Of a stretch of DNA of 64,000 bases, positions 51,133-60,572 are shown in pieces. Position 1 is the stretch's first letter, and every line of letters starts with the position of its first letter. The stretch spans positions 1 through 64,000 of the forward strand of contig CAZPLR010000005.1 in assembly GCA_964587555.1 (NCBI GenBank). Reading direction: 5' to 3'. The notes beneath the pieces were generated by a model. The model was not told the DNA's origin. It did no database searches and saw only the letters and a list, made by a program, of their open reading frames with translations. The translations under genes and the position numbers were made by a program. The DNA is from JAHHTP01 sp964587555 (GTDB taxonomy: Bacteria; Bacillota; Clostridia; Oscillospirales; Ruminococcaceae).

Positions 51133-51428
51133 GACAAAAAAGGCTTTCGCCCCTTGTAATCTCTGCAAGAGGCGAAAGCCGTTCACTTCCGCGGTACCAC
51201 TCTGCTTGGCATGACATATGCCCACTTGTTGCAGCCGACTTCTGCGCGGCTGCTTTCCTTGCTAACGGGAGGTTATCCGGCCGCGCCTACGCAAAGCAAA
51301 CTGCTTTTTCAGGCGGCTGCTCAAGGGGGAGAAACGAAAGCGCCCGCTGCCGTCTTTCACCAGCCGACGGCTCTCTGGAAGTCGCACTGCTACCGCATTG
51401 CCCTGTCTTCGCATTTGATGTGATATGA
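51133..51428 (-). promoter_or_regulatory. T-box leader, probably leucine-responsive (CUC specifier)
   Basis: The leader has the T-box core AGAGTGGTACCGCGG (51189-51203), the Stem I features AGAGAGCCG and GGTGAAAG, and the specifier region TTTCTCCCCCTTGAGC. With standard spacing to TTGAGC the specifier is CTC (51329-51331), a Leu codon, though the next base is C instead of the usual purine. The T-box UGGU pairs with an A discriminator, as in tRNA-Leu. A terminator (GGCTTTCGCC/GGCGAAAGCC, 51142-51151 with 51171-51180, then six T) ends it. Uncharged tRNA would permit transcription of rdgB through leuS. Confidence 0.88.
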
Positions 51429-51434
51429 TATTTT

Positions 51435-51463
51435 ATTATATCAACTTCACGCTGCTTTGTCAA
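51435..51463 (-). promoter_or_regulatory. Sigma-A promoter of the T-box operon
   Basis: TTGACA (51458-51463), 17 bases, TATAAT (51435-51440), a full consensus match. Confidence 0.9.
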
Positions 51464-51516
51464 GCATTTTTTATTTGATATTTCCGGCGCGGCGGCGCGC
51501 TGTAACCGCGCTCCGC

Positions 51517-51972
51517 TCAGCTTCGATGAACATACATCCTAGACGGCTTTTCCTCACCGTCGCCCTGCGCCGTACAGTAAAACTCCCATCCATAGCGCTC
51601 GTAAAAGGAGGTGTGATCTGTCAAAAGATACAAAACGCCGATCCCTCTCTCCTTCATGTCCGCGCAAACAAAATTTAACAAGGCGCCGGCAATTCCCTTG
51701 CAGCGCTTGTCCAGCTCGGTATAAACCGCGCAGACGTTCGGCGAAAGATCTTTTCTATTGTGAAAATCATTCTCAATTACGCCCAATCCGCCGATAATCC
51801 TGTCGCCCTCTATTGCCATATACCACTGTGGAACCGGCTTTTGGGCGGTCAAACAGTCCTCCATGCTCTGGGCGTACGCGGCGTAAGGAATCCTCCATTT
51901 TTCGCAAAACCATCGAGCCGCCCGTTCCTTCAGCTCCGGCTTATCGGCAAGACGGACAAGCTGATAATCCAT
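51517..51972 (-). CDS. GNAT family N-acetyltransferase
   Basis: A 151-residue GNAT protein: an N-terminal helical part with WFCEKWRIPYAAYAQSME, the beta strand WYMAIEGDRIIGGLGVI, the acetyl-CoA-binding region with AVYTELDKRCKGIAGALLNFV (a degenerate R/QxxGxG/A loop), and YLLTDHTSFYERYGWEFY. GAAGGGA, 9 bases upstream, supports the ATG at 51972. It lies 20 bases after ftsY and is the last gene of that run. The substrate is unknown. Confidence 0.88.
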   Translation of the reverse strand: MDYQLVRLADKPELKERAARWFCEKWRIPYAAYAQSMEDCLTAQKPVPQWYMAIEGDRIIGGLGVIENDFHNRKDLSPNVCAVYTELDKRCKGIAGALLNFVCADMKERGIGVLYLLTDHTSFYERYGWEFYCTAQGDGEEKPSRMYVHRS

Positions 51973-51992
51973 ATCGTCATTCCCTTCTGTCA

Positions 51993-52898
51993 TTATGAAA
52001 ACAGCGCGTCGGCAAAATCCCTTGCGCAAAACGGCTGCAGATCATCCAGCTGCTCACCCACGCCGATGAACTTGACCGGAAGCCCGGTTTCCTCGCGAAT
52101 TGCAATCACCACGCCGCCTTTCGCAGTACCGTCCAGCTTGGTCAGCACAATGCCGGTCAGGTCGGTCGTTTCCGCAAACAGCTTCGCCTGATTGACTCCG
52201 TTCTGTCCCGTCGTCGCATCCAAAACAAGCAGGGCTTCAACCGGTACATCCCCCATCTCTCTGCGGATGACGCGGTTGATCTTTGCAAGCTCGTCCATCA
52301 GATTCTTCTTGTTGTGCAGCCTGCCCGCCGTGTCGCAGATCACCAGATCGCTCTTACGCGCCTTTCCAGCTTGAATCGTATCAAACACGACCGCAGCCGG
52401 ATCGGAGCCTTCGCTGTGACAGACGATATCCGCATCGGCGCGCTCCGCCCAGATTTTCAGCTGGTCAATCGCCGCGGCGCGAAAGGTGTCCGCAGCGCCC
52501 AAAAGCACCCTTTTCCCCTGCATTTTATAGTAATACGCCATCTTTCCAATCGTTGTGGTCTTGCCGACCCCGTTGACGCCGATGACCAAAATAACGGTCG
52601 GTTTATTCTGAAACTCAATTGTACTGTCCTCGCCCATAATCTCGACAACGATATCCTTCAGCATCTCCGTGATCGCTTCCGGATTCGTTTCACCGGATTT
52701 CTTCACCCGGTCGCGCAGCATCCCGCAGATCTTTTCAGCGGTATGCACGCCGACGTCGGACATAATCAGCGTATCTTCCAATTCCTCAAAAAGCTCCTCG
52801 TCGATCTTGCGGAAGGAATGGATCACATCCTCGATCCTGCCGATCATCGAGTCGCGCGTTTTTTTCAAGCCTGCCTTGATCCGATCAAAAAATCCCAT
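51993..52898 (-). CDS. ftsY: Signal recognition particle receptor FtsY
   Basis: Receptor GTPase that docks SRP-bound ribosomes at the membrane. The 301-residue protein has the N domain (about 1-90) and G domain with GVNGVGKTTTIGKMA, DTFRAAAIDQL, DTAGRLHNKKNLM and TKLDGTAKGG. It lacks the long acidic A domain of enterobacterial FtsY, as is normal for Firmicutes. Smc-ftsY is the usual order; 17 bases separate them. Confidence 0.96.
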   Translation of the reverse strand: MGFFDRIKAGLKKTRDSMIGRIEDVIHSFRKIDEELFEELEDTLIMSDVGVHTAEKICGMLRDRVKKSGETNPEAITEMLKDIVVEIMGEDSTIEFQNKPTVILVIGVNGVGKTTTIGKMAYYYKMQGKRVLLGAADTFRAAAIDQLKIWAERADADIVCHSEGSDPAAVVFDTIQAGKARKSDLVICDTAGRLHNKKNLMDELAKINRVIRREMGDVPVEALLVLDATTGQNGVNQAKLFAETTDLTGIVLTKLDGTAKGGVVIAIREETGLPVKFIGVGEQLDDLQPFCARDFADALFS

Positions 52899-52915
52899 TT
52901 TTTCTCTCCCTTTCC

Positions 52916-55900
52916 TCAGCCTTTATCCTCTGCGGCAATCGCGGCGTGATCCAGCTTTAACAGCTTGGAAACGCCGGCCTCCTGCATAGTCACGCCGTAC
53001 ATGCAATCCGCCTGCTCCATCGTACCGCGCCGGTGCGTAATCAAAATGAACTGCGTCTGGCTGCTCATCCGGTGCAGGTACTGCGCATAACGGGTCACGT
53101 TCACGTCGTCGAGCGCCGCCTCGATCTCATCCAACACGCAAAACGGCGAAGGCTTCACCGAAAGCAGTGCAAAATACAATATGATCGCAATAAACGCTTT
53201 TTCACCGCCGGAAAGCAGGGAAAGCTTCTTAACGATCTTGCCCGGCGGCTGCACGAAAATGTCAATGCCGCAGTTTAAAACGTCGTTTTCATCGGTCAAT
53301 TCCAACCGCGCGCTGCCGCCGCCGAACAGTTCGGTGAAGATACGTCCAAAGCTGCGGTTGATCGCCGTAAAGCCTTCTCGAAACCGTTTCTCCATCTCGA
53401 CTGTCAGATCGGCAATGAGCTGGTTCAACGTCTTTTTTGACCGCTCGATATCGTCCAGCTGTTCATCCAAAATCCGCTTTCTCTCGCTGACTTCCTCATA
53501 CTCCTCGATCGCCGAAAGATTCACAGCGCCCAACTCTCGGATCCTGCCCTTGATATCCGCAAGCCTTGTCTTTGCGCCGTCATAGTCATACTCCAGCGCG
53601 GAAAAATCCTTCGCAAACGCCTCGCTGCGGGTCAATTCATATTCGTCATATAGCCGTTTTATGACGCCGTCGTAATCCGTCTGCCGGCTGGCTACCTGCT
53701 CCCTGCCGCGCTCGATACGCTGACGGCTGCGCTCACATTCGACCGAAAGCTCCTTTTCCCGCTGCTGTAACACGGTGACGTCGCTCTGCGCTTTATTTCT
53801 TCTCTCCCGCAGCTTCGCCTCTTTTTGAGAAAGCTGTTCCTTTTCCAGCTTTGCCTGCTCCATCTGCCGCTGCAGCGCCTCCCGACGACCCGCAAGCGAG
53901 ATATTATCCGCCTCCAGCCGCCGAACGCTCTCCTTGATCTGCGCAAGCGCCGCATCGTCGCTTTCCTTTGCCGCTTTCCCTTTTTGCAGCTCATCCTTCA
54001 GCGCGTCAATATCCTTCTGCATGGAAACCTCCGCCAGCAGCAGCGACGCGATCTCCTCCGAAAGCGCCTCCTCCTGCTTATTCAGCGCAATCGTTTCCTT
54101 ATCTGCTCCGGCAGAATCGCTCTTTTTCTGCGCAATTTCGTCCTCCAATTCCGTCTTCGTCTCCTGTAAAACCGCGACGGCGTCGGTGCGGCGCTTACAG
54201 CTTATCTCAAGCTCGTCAAACTCCGCCTGCTGGGCGGAAAGAAACTGCCTCTCCTGCGCCATGGTATAGCTTAATCTGCCGCACTCGCTCTCTGCGCGCA
54301 TGAAATCCTCAGAAATTACGCTGCGCTCCTCCTGCAAGCCCTCTAAATCCCGCTTGGTCTGGTCTAGCTCTGTAAGCGCCTTTTCCCGCTGCTCGGTCAG
54401 GGCAAGCAAAGCGCGCTTTTCATCGTCGATTTCGCGCTGAAGCGCATCCATTTTATTTTTTCTGCTGAGCGAGGAGGAAACGACAGCCTTCGATCCGCCG
54501 GTATAGGTGCCGCCTGCATTGATAACCTGACCGTCGAGCGTAACGATCCGAAACTGATACTGATACCGCCTTGCCGTCACCGACGCATTTTCCATCTCGT
54601 CCATCACAACGATCTTCCCCAGCAGAAAATCGACGATATTCTGATAACGCGGATGAAAAGATACTAGCTCGTTTGCCATCCCAACAAATCCGCTTTCCTG
54701 TTCAATATTACGCGGTTTTACGCTCCTTCCATTCACCGAAGTCAGCGGCATAAAGGTCGCGCGTCCTTTATTCTGCTGCTGCAAAAAGCGGATCGCATCC
54801 TTTGCGGTTTGCTCGTTCGCGACTACAATATTTTGAAGCGTGAACCCAAGCGCCGTTTCCACCGCCGTTGTATATTCATCTTTGCTGGAAATTAACTGCG
54901 CCACCGCGCCGTAAACGCCGGAAAGCTCCCTCGCTTTCACCGCCGCTAAAACCGCCTTTACCGCGCCGGAATAGCCCTCCATGTTCTGCTCCATGCCGCG
55001 CAGCATCGCAAGCTGCTGCTCATCTCCCTTTTGACGCAGCTTTACGCTCTGTATCTGCTGTGAAACCGTTTCTGCCGCCTCGGTGCGCTTTTTGAGCCGA
55101 AGCTGCATCCCTGCAATGCGATTGTCCGCTTCGGAAAGCTTTTCCTGCATGACGTTGCGCGCCGCAAGCGCCTGCTCCCTTTCCTCCTCATAAAGCGTCC
55201 AGCCCTTTTTTCGCTCGGCAAGCTGCGCAGAAAGGAACTCCCTGCGTTGCTGCTCTCTCTCTAATTGCTCCAGCCCGCTATGTATCTTTACGCTGCATTC
55301 GGTCAAGCTCAATTGCAGCTTGGAAAGCTCCGTCAAAAGCGCCTGCGTCGACTGCGACTGCGATTTTGCGCGCTCTGAGAGAGAAACAAGCGTCTGCCTT
55401 TTCTCTGTAATGGTCTGCCGGAGCAGCGAAAGCTTCTGCTCCTGCCCATCTAACAGCGTTTCCTTGGTCTGCAAATCCCTTAACGCCGCTAAAAGCAGCG
55501 CATGACCCTTGTCCGCCTCGCCGTTTAAACGTTCCATTTCTCGGCTGTTATGCAGGATATCATTCTCCGCAACAGCATCGGCCTTTAGATCCTCGGCAAG
55601 CCTTTCGTCCAACTGCATCCTGCGCAGCCTGCTGTTTTCCAGCGCGACAGCGTCCTTCTGCATCTGCTCATAGGCCTGCTCGATATGGAATTGGGTCAGG
55701 TTCACCTGACGGCTGGCGTCATCATACTCCTTTTTGATCGCCGCAATCGCTTCCTCCTGCTTCGCGATCTGCCCTTGCAGCTCCTTTAGGTCAGAAACAG
55801 CGACAAAAACGTCTAATTCCTCTTTCTGCTTTGCGAGATCTAAAAACGTCTTTGCCTTTTGCGCCTGCCCTGCAAGCGGCTTGATCCGGGCGTTCAATTC

Positions 55901-56488
55901 CACTAAAATATCGTTTAAACGCAGGATATTATCCTCCGCCTTCGCAAGATCGCGCTGCGCCTCCTCCTTATGATAGCGGAATTTGGAGATACCGGAGGCG
56001 GTTTCAAACAGGTCGCGGCGCTCGGTGGATTTAACGCTGACAATCTCCTCGATCCTGCCCTGCCCGATCATGGAAAAGCCGTCCCTGCCAAGCCCGGTGT
56101 CCATGAACAGCTCGTAAACATCCTTTAGACGCACCGGCTTGTCATTGATCGAGAACTCGCTGTCGCCCTGCCTGTAGTATTTGCGCGACACACTGACATG
56201 GTCCGCGTCGACTGATAAGCGCCTGTCTTTATTCTCCAAATGCAGCGTTACCTGCGCAAAGCCTTGGGATTTGCGCCGTTTTGTCCCGGCGAAAACAACG
56301 TCCTCCATCTTCTCGCCGCGCAGCGTTTTACTTGATTGCTCGCCTAACACCCAGCGGATCGCATCGCTGATGTTGCTCTTGCCCGAACCATTGGGACCGA
56401 CAACAGCGGTAAGCCCACTGTCAAACGTGACCGTCGTCTTATCCGGGAAAGACTTAAACCCTTGCAGCACCAGTGACTCTAATCTCAT
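52916..56488 (-). CDS. smc: Chromosome segregation protein SMC
   Basis: The 1190-residue ATPase that condenses and segregates the chromosome with ScpA/ScpB. It has the N-terminal Walker A GPNGSGKSNISDAIRWVLGEQSSK (32-55), two long coiled coils, the hinge (about 490-640, with GVYGAVAQLISSKDEYTTAVETALG), and the C-terminal signature SLLSGGEKAFIAI with Walker B PFCVLDEIEAALDD. Length is usual. One base separates it from the radical SAM gene. Confidence 0.97.
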   Translation of the reverse strand: MRLESLVLQGFKSFPDKTTVTFDSGLTAVVGPNGSGKSNISDAIRWVLGEQSSKTLRGEKMEDVVFAGTKRRKSQGFAQVTLHLENKDRRLSVDADHVSVSRKYYRQGDSEFSINDKPVRLKDVYELFMDTGLGRDGFSMIGQGRIEEIVSVKSTERRDLFETASGISKFRYHKEEAQRDLAKAEDNILRLNDILVELNARIKPLAGQAQKAKTFLDLAKQKEELDVFVAVSDLKELQGQIAKQEEAIAAIKKEYDDASRQVNLTQFHIEQAYEQMQKDAVALENSRLRRMQLDERLAEDLKADAVAENDILHNSREMERLNGEADKGHALLLAALRDLQTKETLLDGQEQKLSLLRQTITEKRQTLVSLSERAKSQSQSTQALLTELSKLQLSLTECSVKIHSGLEQLEREQQRREFLSAQLAERKKGWTLYEEEREQALAARNVMQEKLSEADNRIAGMQLRLKKRTEAAETVSQQIQSVKLRQKGDEQQLAMLRGMEQNMEGYSGAVKAVLAAVKARELSGVYGAVAQLISSKDEYTTAVETALGFTLQNIVVANEQTAKDAIRFLQQQNKGRATFMPLTSVNGRSVKPRNIEQESGFVGMANELVSFHPRYQNIVDFLLGKIVVMDEMENASVTARRYQYQFRIVTLDGQVINAGGTYTGGSKAVVSSSLSRKNKMDALQREIDDEKRALLALTEQREKALTELDQTKRDLEGLQEERSVISEDFMRAESECGRLSYTMAQERQFLSAQQAEFDELEISCKRRTDAVAVLQETKTELEDEIAQKKSDSAGADKETIALNKQEEALSEEIASLLLAEVSMQKDIDALKDELQKGKAAKESDDAALAQIKESVRRLEADNISLAGRREALQRQMEQAKLEKEQLSQKEAKLRERRNKAQSDVTVLQQREKELSVECERSRQRIERGREQVASRQTDYDGVIKRLYDEYELTRSEAFAKDFSALEYDYDGAKTRLADIKGRIRELGAVNLSAIEEYEEVSERKRILDEQLDDIERSKKTLNQLIADLTVEMEKRFREGFTAINRSFGRIFTELFGGGSARLELTDENDVLNCGIDIFVQPPGKIVKKLSLLSGGEKAFIAIILYFALLSVKPSPFCVLDEIEAALDDVNVTRYAQYLHRMSSQTQFILITHRRGTMEQADCMYGVTMQEAGVSKLLKLDHAAIAAEDKG

Positions 56489-56489
56489 G

Positions 56490-57494
56490 TTACGATTCCC
56501 TTTCTAATAAAAATCCGCCGTCCTTTGTTCCCTTGACCCGCAGCCGATATCCGAGCGACGCAAAATAAAGCAAGTTTTTCCGCTTTTGACCAATGACCTT
56601 CGATACTTCGCAGTTCTTGACAAACAGCGTATAATTCCCAGCAGGCAGCGGCGCAAGCAGTCTTAACACACGCTGACGCGCAAGCTCGCTCTCGCACAGC
56701 TCCCGAAACGCCGGATGATAAAGTCCGCCGGTCAGCTGCTCCTCCACCTCTTTCGATGCGTGAAGTCCCACCTTGATTAGCCGGATCCCCGCCCGCTCAA
56801 ACCGCTCCATCCAGCGCGCGGTCGTCTTCACTGCGCTGTCTAAATCCATCGGCTGATATGCACCGCTTTGCAGCAGCATATCCAGCTTTGTACCGCGCAG
56901 CACCACGGTCGGGTAAATGCGCAGCGTATCCGGCCGCAGCGCGATGATCTTTTCCGCCGTTTCCGATAAGCTTTTTTCCGTGTCTCCATAAAGCCCTACC
57001 ATCATCTGCAGCCCAAGCGAAAAATGATACGCCTCCGAACGGATAAGCTTTACCGCCCGATAAACATCCGCCGCAGTATGCCCGCGCTCGTTTAAGCGCA
57101 GCACAGTATCGTCAAGACTCTGCACGCCCAGCTCGATTGCGCTGACACGATGGGCTGCAAGGATATCCAAAATCTCCGTTGTGATCGCGTCCGGACGGGT
57201 GGAGATACGGATCCCGGAAAAGCCGCCTTCACCTAAATACGGCTGGCAGATTTCCAAAAATGCCCGCATCGGCTTGATGCCAATGGCGGTAAAGCTGCCG
57301 CCGAAAAAGGCGATCTCGGTTTGCTCCCGCTTTTTTGGATCCGTAATCTGCGCACACGCCCTTTGCAAGATGCCCTGCACCTCCTGCGGCGACACCGGGG
57401 CTTCATTGCCGGAAATCACCCGCTGGTTGCAAAAGCTGCAATGGTGCGGACAGCCCAAATGCGGGATAAAGATCGCAATATTCGCGTGCTTCAC
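56490..57494 (-). CDS. Radical SAM protein, Elp3-like N-terminal family
   Basis: A 334-residue radical SAM protein with the cluster motif CPHHCSFC (about 15-22) in IPHLGCPHHCSFCNQRVISG, then AFFGGSFTAIG and AIELGVQSLDDTVLRLNERGH. It resembles the radical SAM part of Elp3/COG1243 but lacks the acetyltransferase domain. It lies between rnc and smc, a place it often holds in clostridia, and overlaps rnc by 4 bases. The substrate is unknown, perhaps tRNA. Confidence 0.85.
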   Translation of the reverse strand: MKHANIAIFIPHLGCPHHCSFCNQRVISGNEAPVSPQEVQGILQRACAQITDPKKREQTEIAFFGGSFTAIGIKPMRAFLEICQPYLGEGGFSGIRISTRPDAITTEILDILAAHRVSAIELGVQSLDDTVLRLNERGHTAADVYRAVKLIRSEAYHFSLGLQMMVGLYGDTEKSLSETAEKIIALRPDTLRIYPTVVLRGTKLDMLLQSGAYQPMDLDSAVKTTARWMERFERAGIRLIKVGLHASKEVEEQLTGGLYHPAFRELCESELARQRVLRLLAPLPAGNYTLFVKNCEVSKVIGQKRKNLLYFASLGYRLRVKGTKDGGFLLERES

Positions 57495-58210
57495 AGCGTG
57501 ACGCCCATCAAAAGCAGCGCTTCCTTCGCCGCGTTCTGCTCCGCCTGCTTCTTGCTGTGACCGACGCCGACGCCGATCACATTGGAATTTAGGTGTACCT
57601 CAACCTCAAAGCGTTTATTATGATCCGGGCCGCTCTCCAGCACCAGCACATACTCGACCTTTTCCTCTTTGTTTTTCTGAATAATTTCCTGCAAAATGGT
57701 CTTATAGTCCTGCAAGCCGGCATTTGCATGCATGTCCAAATTCTTTGGGATAAAGCGCAGCACATGTCGCTTTGCCGCCTCAAAACCGCCGTCGAGATAT
57801 ACTGCGGCAATCACCGCCTCAAACGCATCCGCCAAAATAGACGGGCGCTCCCTGCCGCCGGTATGCTCCTCCCCCTTGCCGACAAGCAGCATATCACCCA
57901 AATCAATCTGCTTAGCAAAGTCGTAAAGGCTCTTTTCGCAGACCAGCGCGGCGCGCTGCTTGGTCAATTCCCCTTCCGGCAGGTGCTTATAGTGCTCAAA
58001 CAGGTACTCCGCTACCACAAGAGATAAAACCGAATCCCCCAAAAATTCCAGCCGCTCATTATTTTTAAGCGGATGCTTCCACTCGTTTGCATAGGAGGAA
58101 TGGGTCAGCGCAATGAGCAAAAGCTGTTCGTTTTGAAAAGTATAACCGATCCGCTGCATAAACGCCTTTAACCGCTTCTCATCCGGATAAAACAGTTCTC
58201 CATCCCTCAT
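57491..58210 (-). CDS. rnc: Ribonuclease III
   Basis: Cuts double-stranded RNA in rRNA maturation and mRNA turnover. The 239-residue protein has the signature NNERLEFLGDSVLSLVVAEYLF, the second acidic cluster in RPSILADAFEAVIAAVYLDGG, and a C-terminal dsRNA-binding domain (about 165-235). GGAGG supports the ATG at 58210, which overlaps the plsX stop by 4 bases. acpP, often found between plsX and rnc, is absent here. Confidence 0.96.
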   Translation of the reverse strand: MRDGELFYPDEKRLKAFMQRIGYTFQNEQLLLIALTHSSYANEWKHPLKNNERLEFLGDSVLSLVVAEYLFEHYKHLPEGELTKQRAALVCEKSLYDFAKQIDLGDMLLVGKGEEHTGGRERPSILADAFEAVIAAVYLDGGFEAAKRHVLRFIPKNLDMHANAGLQDYKTILQEIIQKNKEEKVEYVLVLESGPDHNKRFEVEVHLNSNVIGVGVGHSKKQAEQNAAKEALLLMGVTL

Positions 58211-59232
58211 GGCGTAACCTCCGTTTTGCTCTGCTTCATTTGTTCGCATAGCGCAAGCGTGTCGCGGATCGCCCCGGTTACATCGTTCACTGTAAACAGC
58301 CGCGCTTGGCGGATTGCGTTTTTAAACGCATTCGCGTTAGAACTGCCATGCGCCTTAATGACCGGCTTGCTGCATCCAAGCAGCGGTGAACCGCCGTACT
58401 CGGAATAATCCATCTTTTTGCGGAACGCCTTGATCTTCTTTAAGGACAACAGCCCGGCAAGCTTGCCGCCGCATCCAGAAAAAATATCCTTGATGCCATG
58501 GGAGAAGGTCCTTGCAACCCCTTCGATCAGCTTTAAAACGATATTTCCGGTGAATCCGTCGGCGACGATTACATCCGCCGCGTTACACATAACTTCACGC
58601 GCCTCGACATTACCAATAAAATGAACCGGCGCAGCCTTCAGATGCCGATAAGCCTCCTGATAAAGCGGCGTGCCTTTACAGTCCTCTTCACCGATGTTGA
58701 CCAGACCGACTCTTGGCTCTTTAATCCCCATGACCTTTTCCATGTATGCTTTGCCCATGATGGCGAACTGAGCGAACATTTCCGGACGGCACTCGGCGTT
58801 CGCACCCGCGTCAAGCAGCAAAAACGGACCGCTTTCGCCCGGCAGGATCGGTGCAAGCGCCGTGCGTTTGATCCCCTTTTGCCGCTTGACGATAAAGGTG
58901 GCGCCAAAGACGATTGCACCCGTCGAGCCTGCGCTTAAAAACGCATCCGCCTTATCCTCCGCCACAAGCGAGAGCGCCTTGGCAAGCGAGCTCTCCTTGT
59001 ACTCGGTGCGGACAAGCGAAGGCTCTGCCTCTACCGGCATAATAAGCGGCGCGTCGACCAGCTCCACACCGTCCAGTGGGATAGAAAGCTCCTTTGCCGC
59101 CTGCTTTATCCTGCCCGTATCCCCGGTCAGAATAAAATCAATATCTGGATAATCCTTTCTTGCAAGATTCATCCCCGCAAGCACCGCGTTTGGCGCGTTA
59201 TCCCCGCCGAACGCATCTATTGCCAATCTCAT
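58207..59232 (-). CDS. plsX: Phosphate acyltransferase PlsX
   Basis: Makes acyl-phosphate from acyl-ACP for phospholipid synthesis. The 341-residue protein begins MRLAIDAFGGDNAPNAVLAG and has SAGSTGAIVFGATFIVKRQKGIKRTALAPILP, LLDAGANAECRPEMFAQFA and VADGFTGNIVLKLIEG. It overlaps trmFO and rnc by 4 bases each, so all three are translationally coupled. Confidence 0.96.
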   Translation of the reverse strand: MRLAIDAFGGDNAPNAVLAGMNLARKDYPDIDFILTGDTGRIKQAAKELSIPLDGVELVDAPLIMPVEAEPSLVRTEYKESSLAKALSLVAEDKADAFLSAGSTGAIVFGATFIVKRQKGIKRTALAPILPGESGPFLLLDAGANAECRPEMFAQFAIMGKAYMEKVMGIKEPRVGLVNIGEEDCKGTPLYQEAYRHLKAAPVHFIGNVEAREVMCNAADVIVADGFTGNIVLKLIEGVARTFSHGIKDIFSGCGGKLAGLLSLKKIKAFRKKMDYSEYGGSPLLGCSKPVIKAHGSSNANAFKNAIRQARLFTVNDVTGAIRDTLALCEQMKQSKTEVTP

Positions 59233-60572
59233 GCTTCTCCCATCCTTTCTTCCTTTGCCGCATCCAGCGCCATCTGTAAATCGTTCACTCCGCGAAGCGC
59301 AAGTGCGAGATACCGCTCCTTTTTCTCCCGGATCGCCGTTTCAAGCGGCGGCAGAATACCCATATTGCTTCCCATCGGCTGAAAATCGGCGACAGTTTCG
59401 TCGCTGATATACTGCATCAGCGCGCCGAGCATCGAGGTTTTTGGAAGCGGGTGCAGATGCTTTCCGGATATAAGCCGCGCCATATTATATCCCGCCCAAA
59501 TGCCGCTGGCTGCCGACTCGATATATCCCTCTACGCCGGTGATCTGACCGGCAAAAAAGATATCCGGATGCTCCCGCATCTGAGAAAACTCATTTAAAAT
59601 ACGCGGACTGTCAATAAAGGTATTGCGATGCATCACGCCATATCGCACAAACTGCGCGCTGTGCAGCGCCGGAATCATCGAAAACACACGTTTTTGCTCA
59701 CCAAACTTCAGATTCGTCTGAAACCCAACCAGATTATAAAGCGTTCCGGCGGCGTTTTCCTTTCTCAGCTGCACCACCGCCCACGGTCTGTGTCCGGTTT
59801 TTGGATCGCGCAGTCCCACCGGCTTAAGCGGTCCAAAACGGATCGCATCCATCCCGCGCTTCGCTAAAACCTCGACCGGCATACAGCCCTCATACACCTG
59901 CAATCCGGTTTTTTCAAACTCTTTCAGCATAACGCTTTCCGCGCTGGTCAGCGCCGCGTGAAACCGCTCATATTCCGCTTGATTCATCGGGCAATTGATG
60001 TAGTCGTCCTCGCCCCTGCCGTAGCGTGCCGCAGCAAACGCATGCTCCATATCAACGCTTTCCGCCGTAACAATCGGCGCGGCAGCGTCGTAAAAGCTCA
60101 GGTACCGGTTTTGCAGCAGCTTTCCAAGCTCATCCGCCAGCGCTTTGGAGCAAAGCGGGCCTGCCGCAACAATGACTTTTCCTTCCGGCAGTTGCTTTAC
60201 CTCTTCCTCGACTATCTCGATCAGCGGATTCTCCCGTATTGCTTTGGTCACATAGTCCGAAAAGCGCTCACGGTCAACCGCAAGCGCTCCGCCTGCCGGA
60301 ACCCTGCATTCCTCAGCGGCATCAAGGATCACCGAGTGAAACCGCCGCATCTCCTCTTTCAGCATTCCAGCGGCGGATTCCAGCCTTGCCGCCTTCAGCG
60401 AGTTGGAGCAGACCAATTCCGCAAATCCGGCGTAGTGATGCGCCGGAGAGTAGCTTTGCGGCTTTTGTTCATACAGCCGTACCGGGACGCCTGCATCCGC
60501 TAGCTGCATCGCCGCCTCGCATCCGGCAAGCCCCGCGCCGATCACCGAAACCCTTTCGTTTTTCTCTATCAT
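59229..60572 (-). CDS. trmFO: Folate-dependent tRNA (m5U54) methyltransferase TrmFO
   Basis: Methylates U54 of tRNA with methylenetetrahydrofolate and FAD. The 447-residue product begins MIEKNERVSVIGAGLAGCEAAMQLADAG, the FAD-binding fold, followed by CSNSLKAARLESAAGMLKEEMR with the catalytic Cys region and GQITGVEGYIESAASGIWAGYN. The ATG at 60572 overlaps the topA stop by 4 bases. Confidence 0.95.
   Translation of the reverse strand: MIEKNERVSVIGAGLAGCEAAMQLADAGVPVRLYEQKPQSYSPAHHYAGFAELVCSNSLKAARLESAAGMLKEEMRRFHSVILDAAEECRVPAGGALAVDRERFSDYVTKAIRENPLIEIVEEEVKQLPEGKVIVAAGPLCSKALADELGKLLQNRYLSFYDAAAPIVTAESVDMEHAFAAARYGRGEDDYINCPMNQAEYERFHAALTSAESVMLKEFEKTGLQVYEGCMPVEVLAKRGMDAIRFGPLKPVGLRDPKTGHRPWAVVQLRKENAAGTLYNLVGFQTNLKFGEQKRVFSMIPALHSAQFVRYGVMHRNTFIDSPRILNEFSQMREHPDIFFAGQITGVEGYIESAASGIWAGYNMARLISGKHLHPLPKTSMLGALMQYISDETVADFQPMGSNMGILPPLETAIREKKERYLALALRGVNDLQMALDAAKEERMGEA

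Noticed and set aside
51211..51423. 70-codon plus-strand frame
   Set aside because: It is antisense to the T-box leader and has no start signal.
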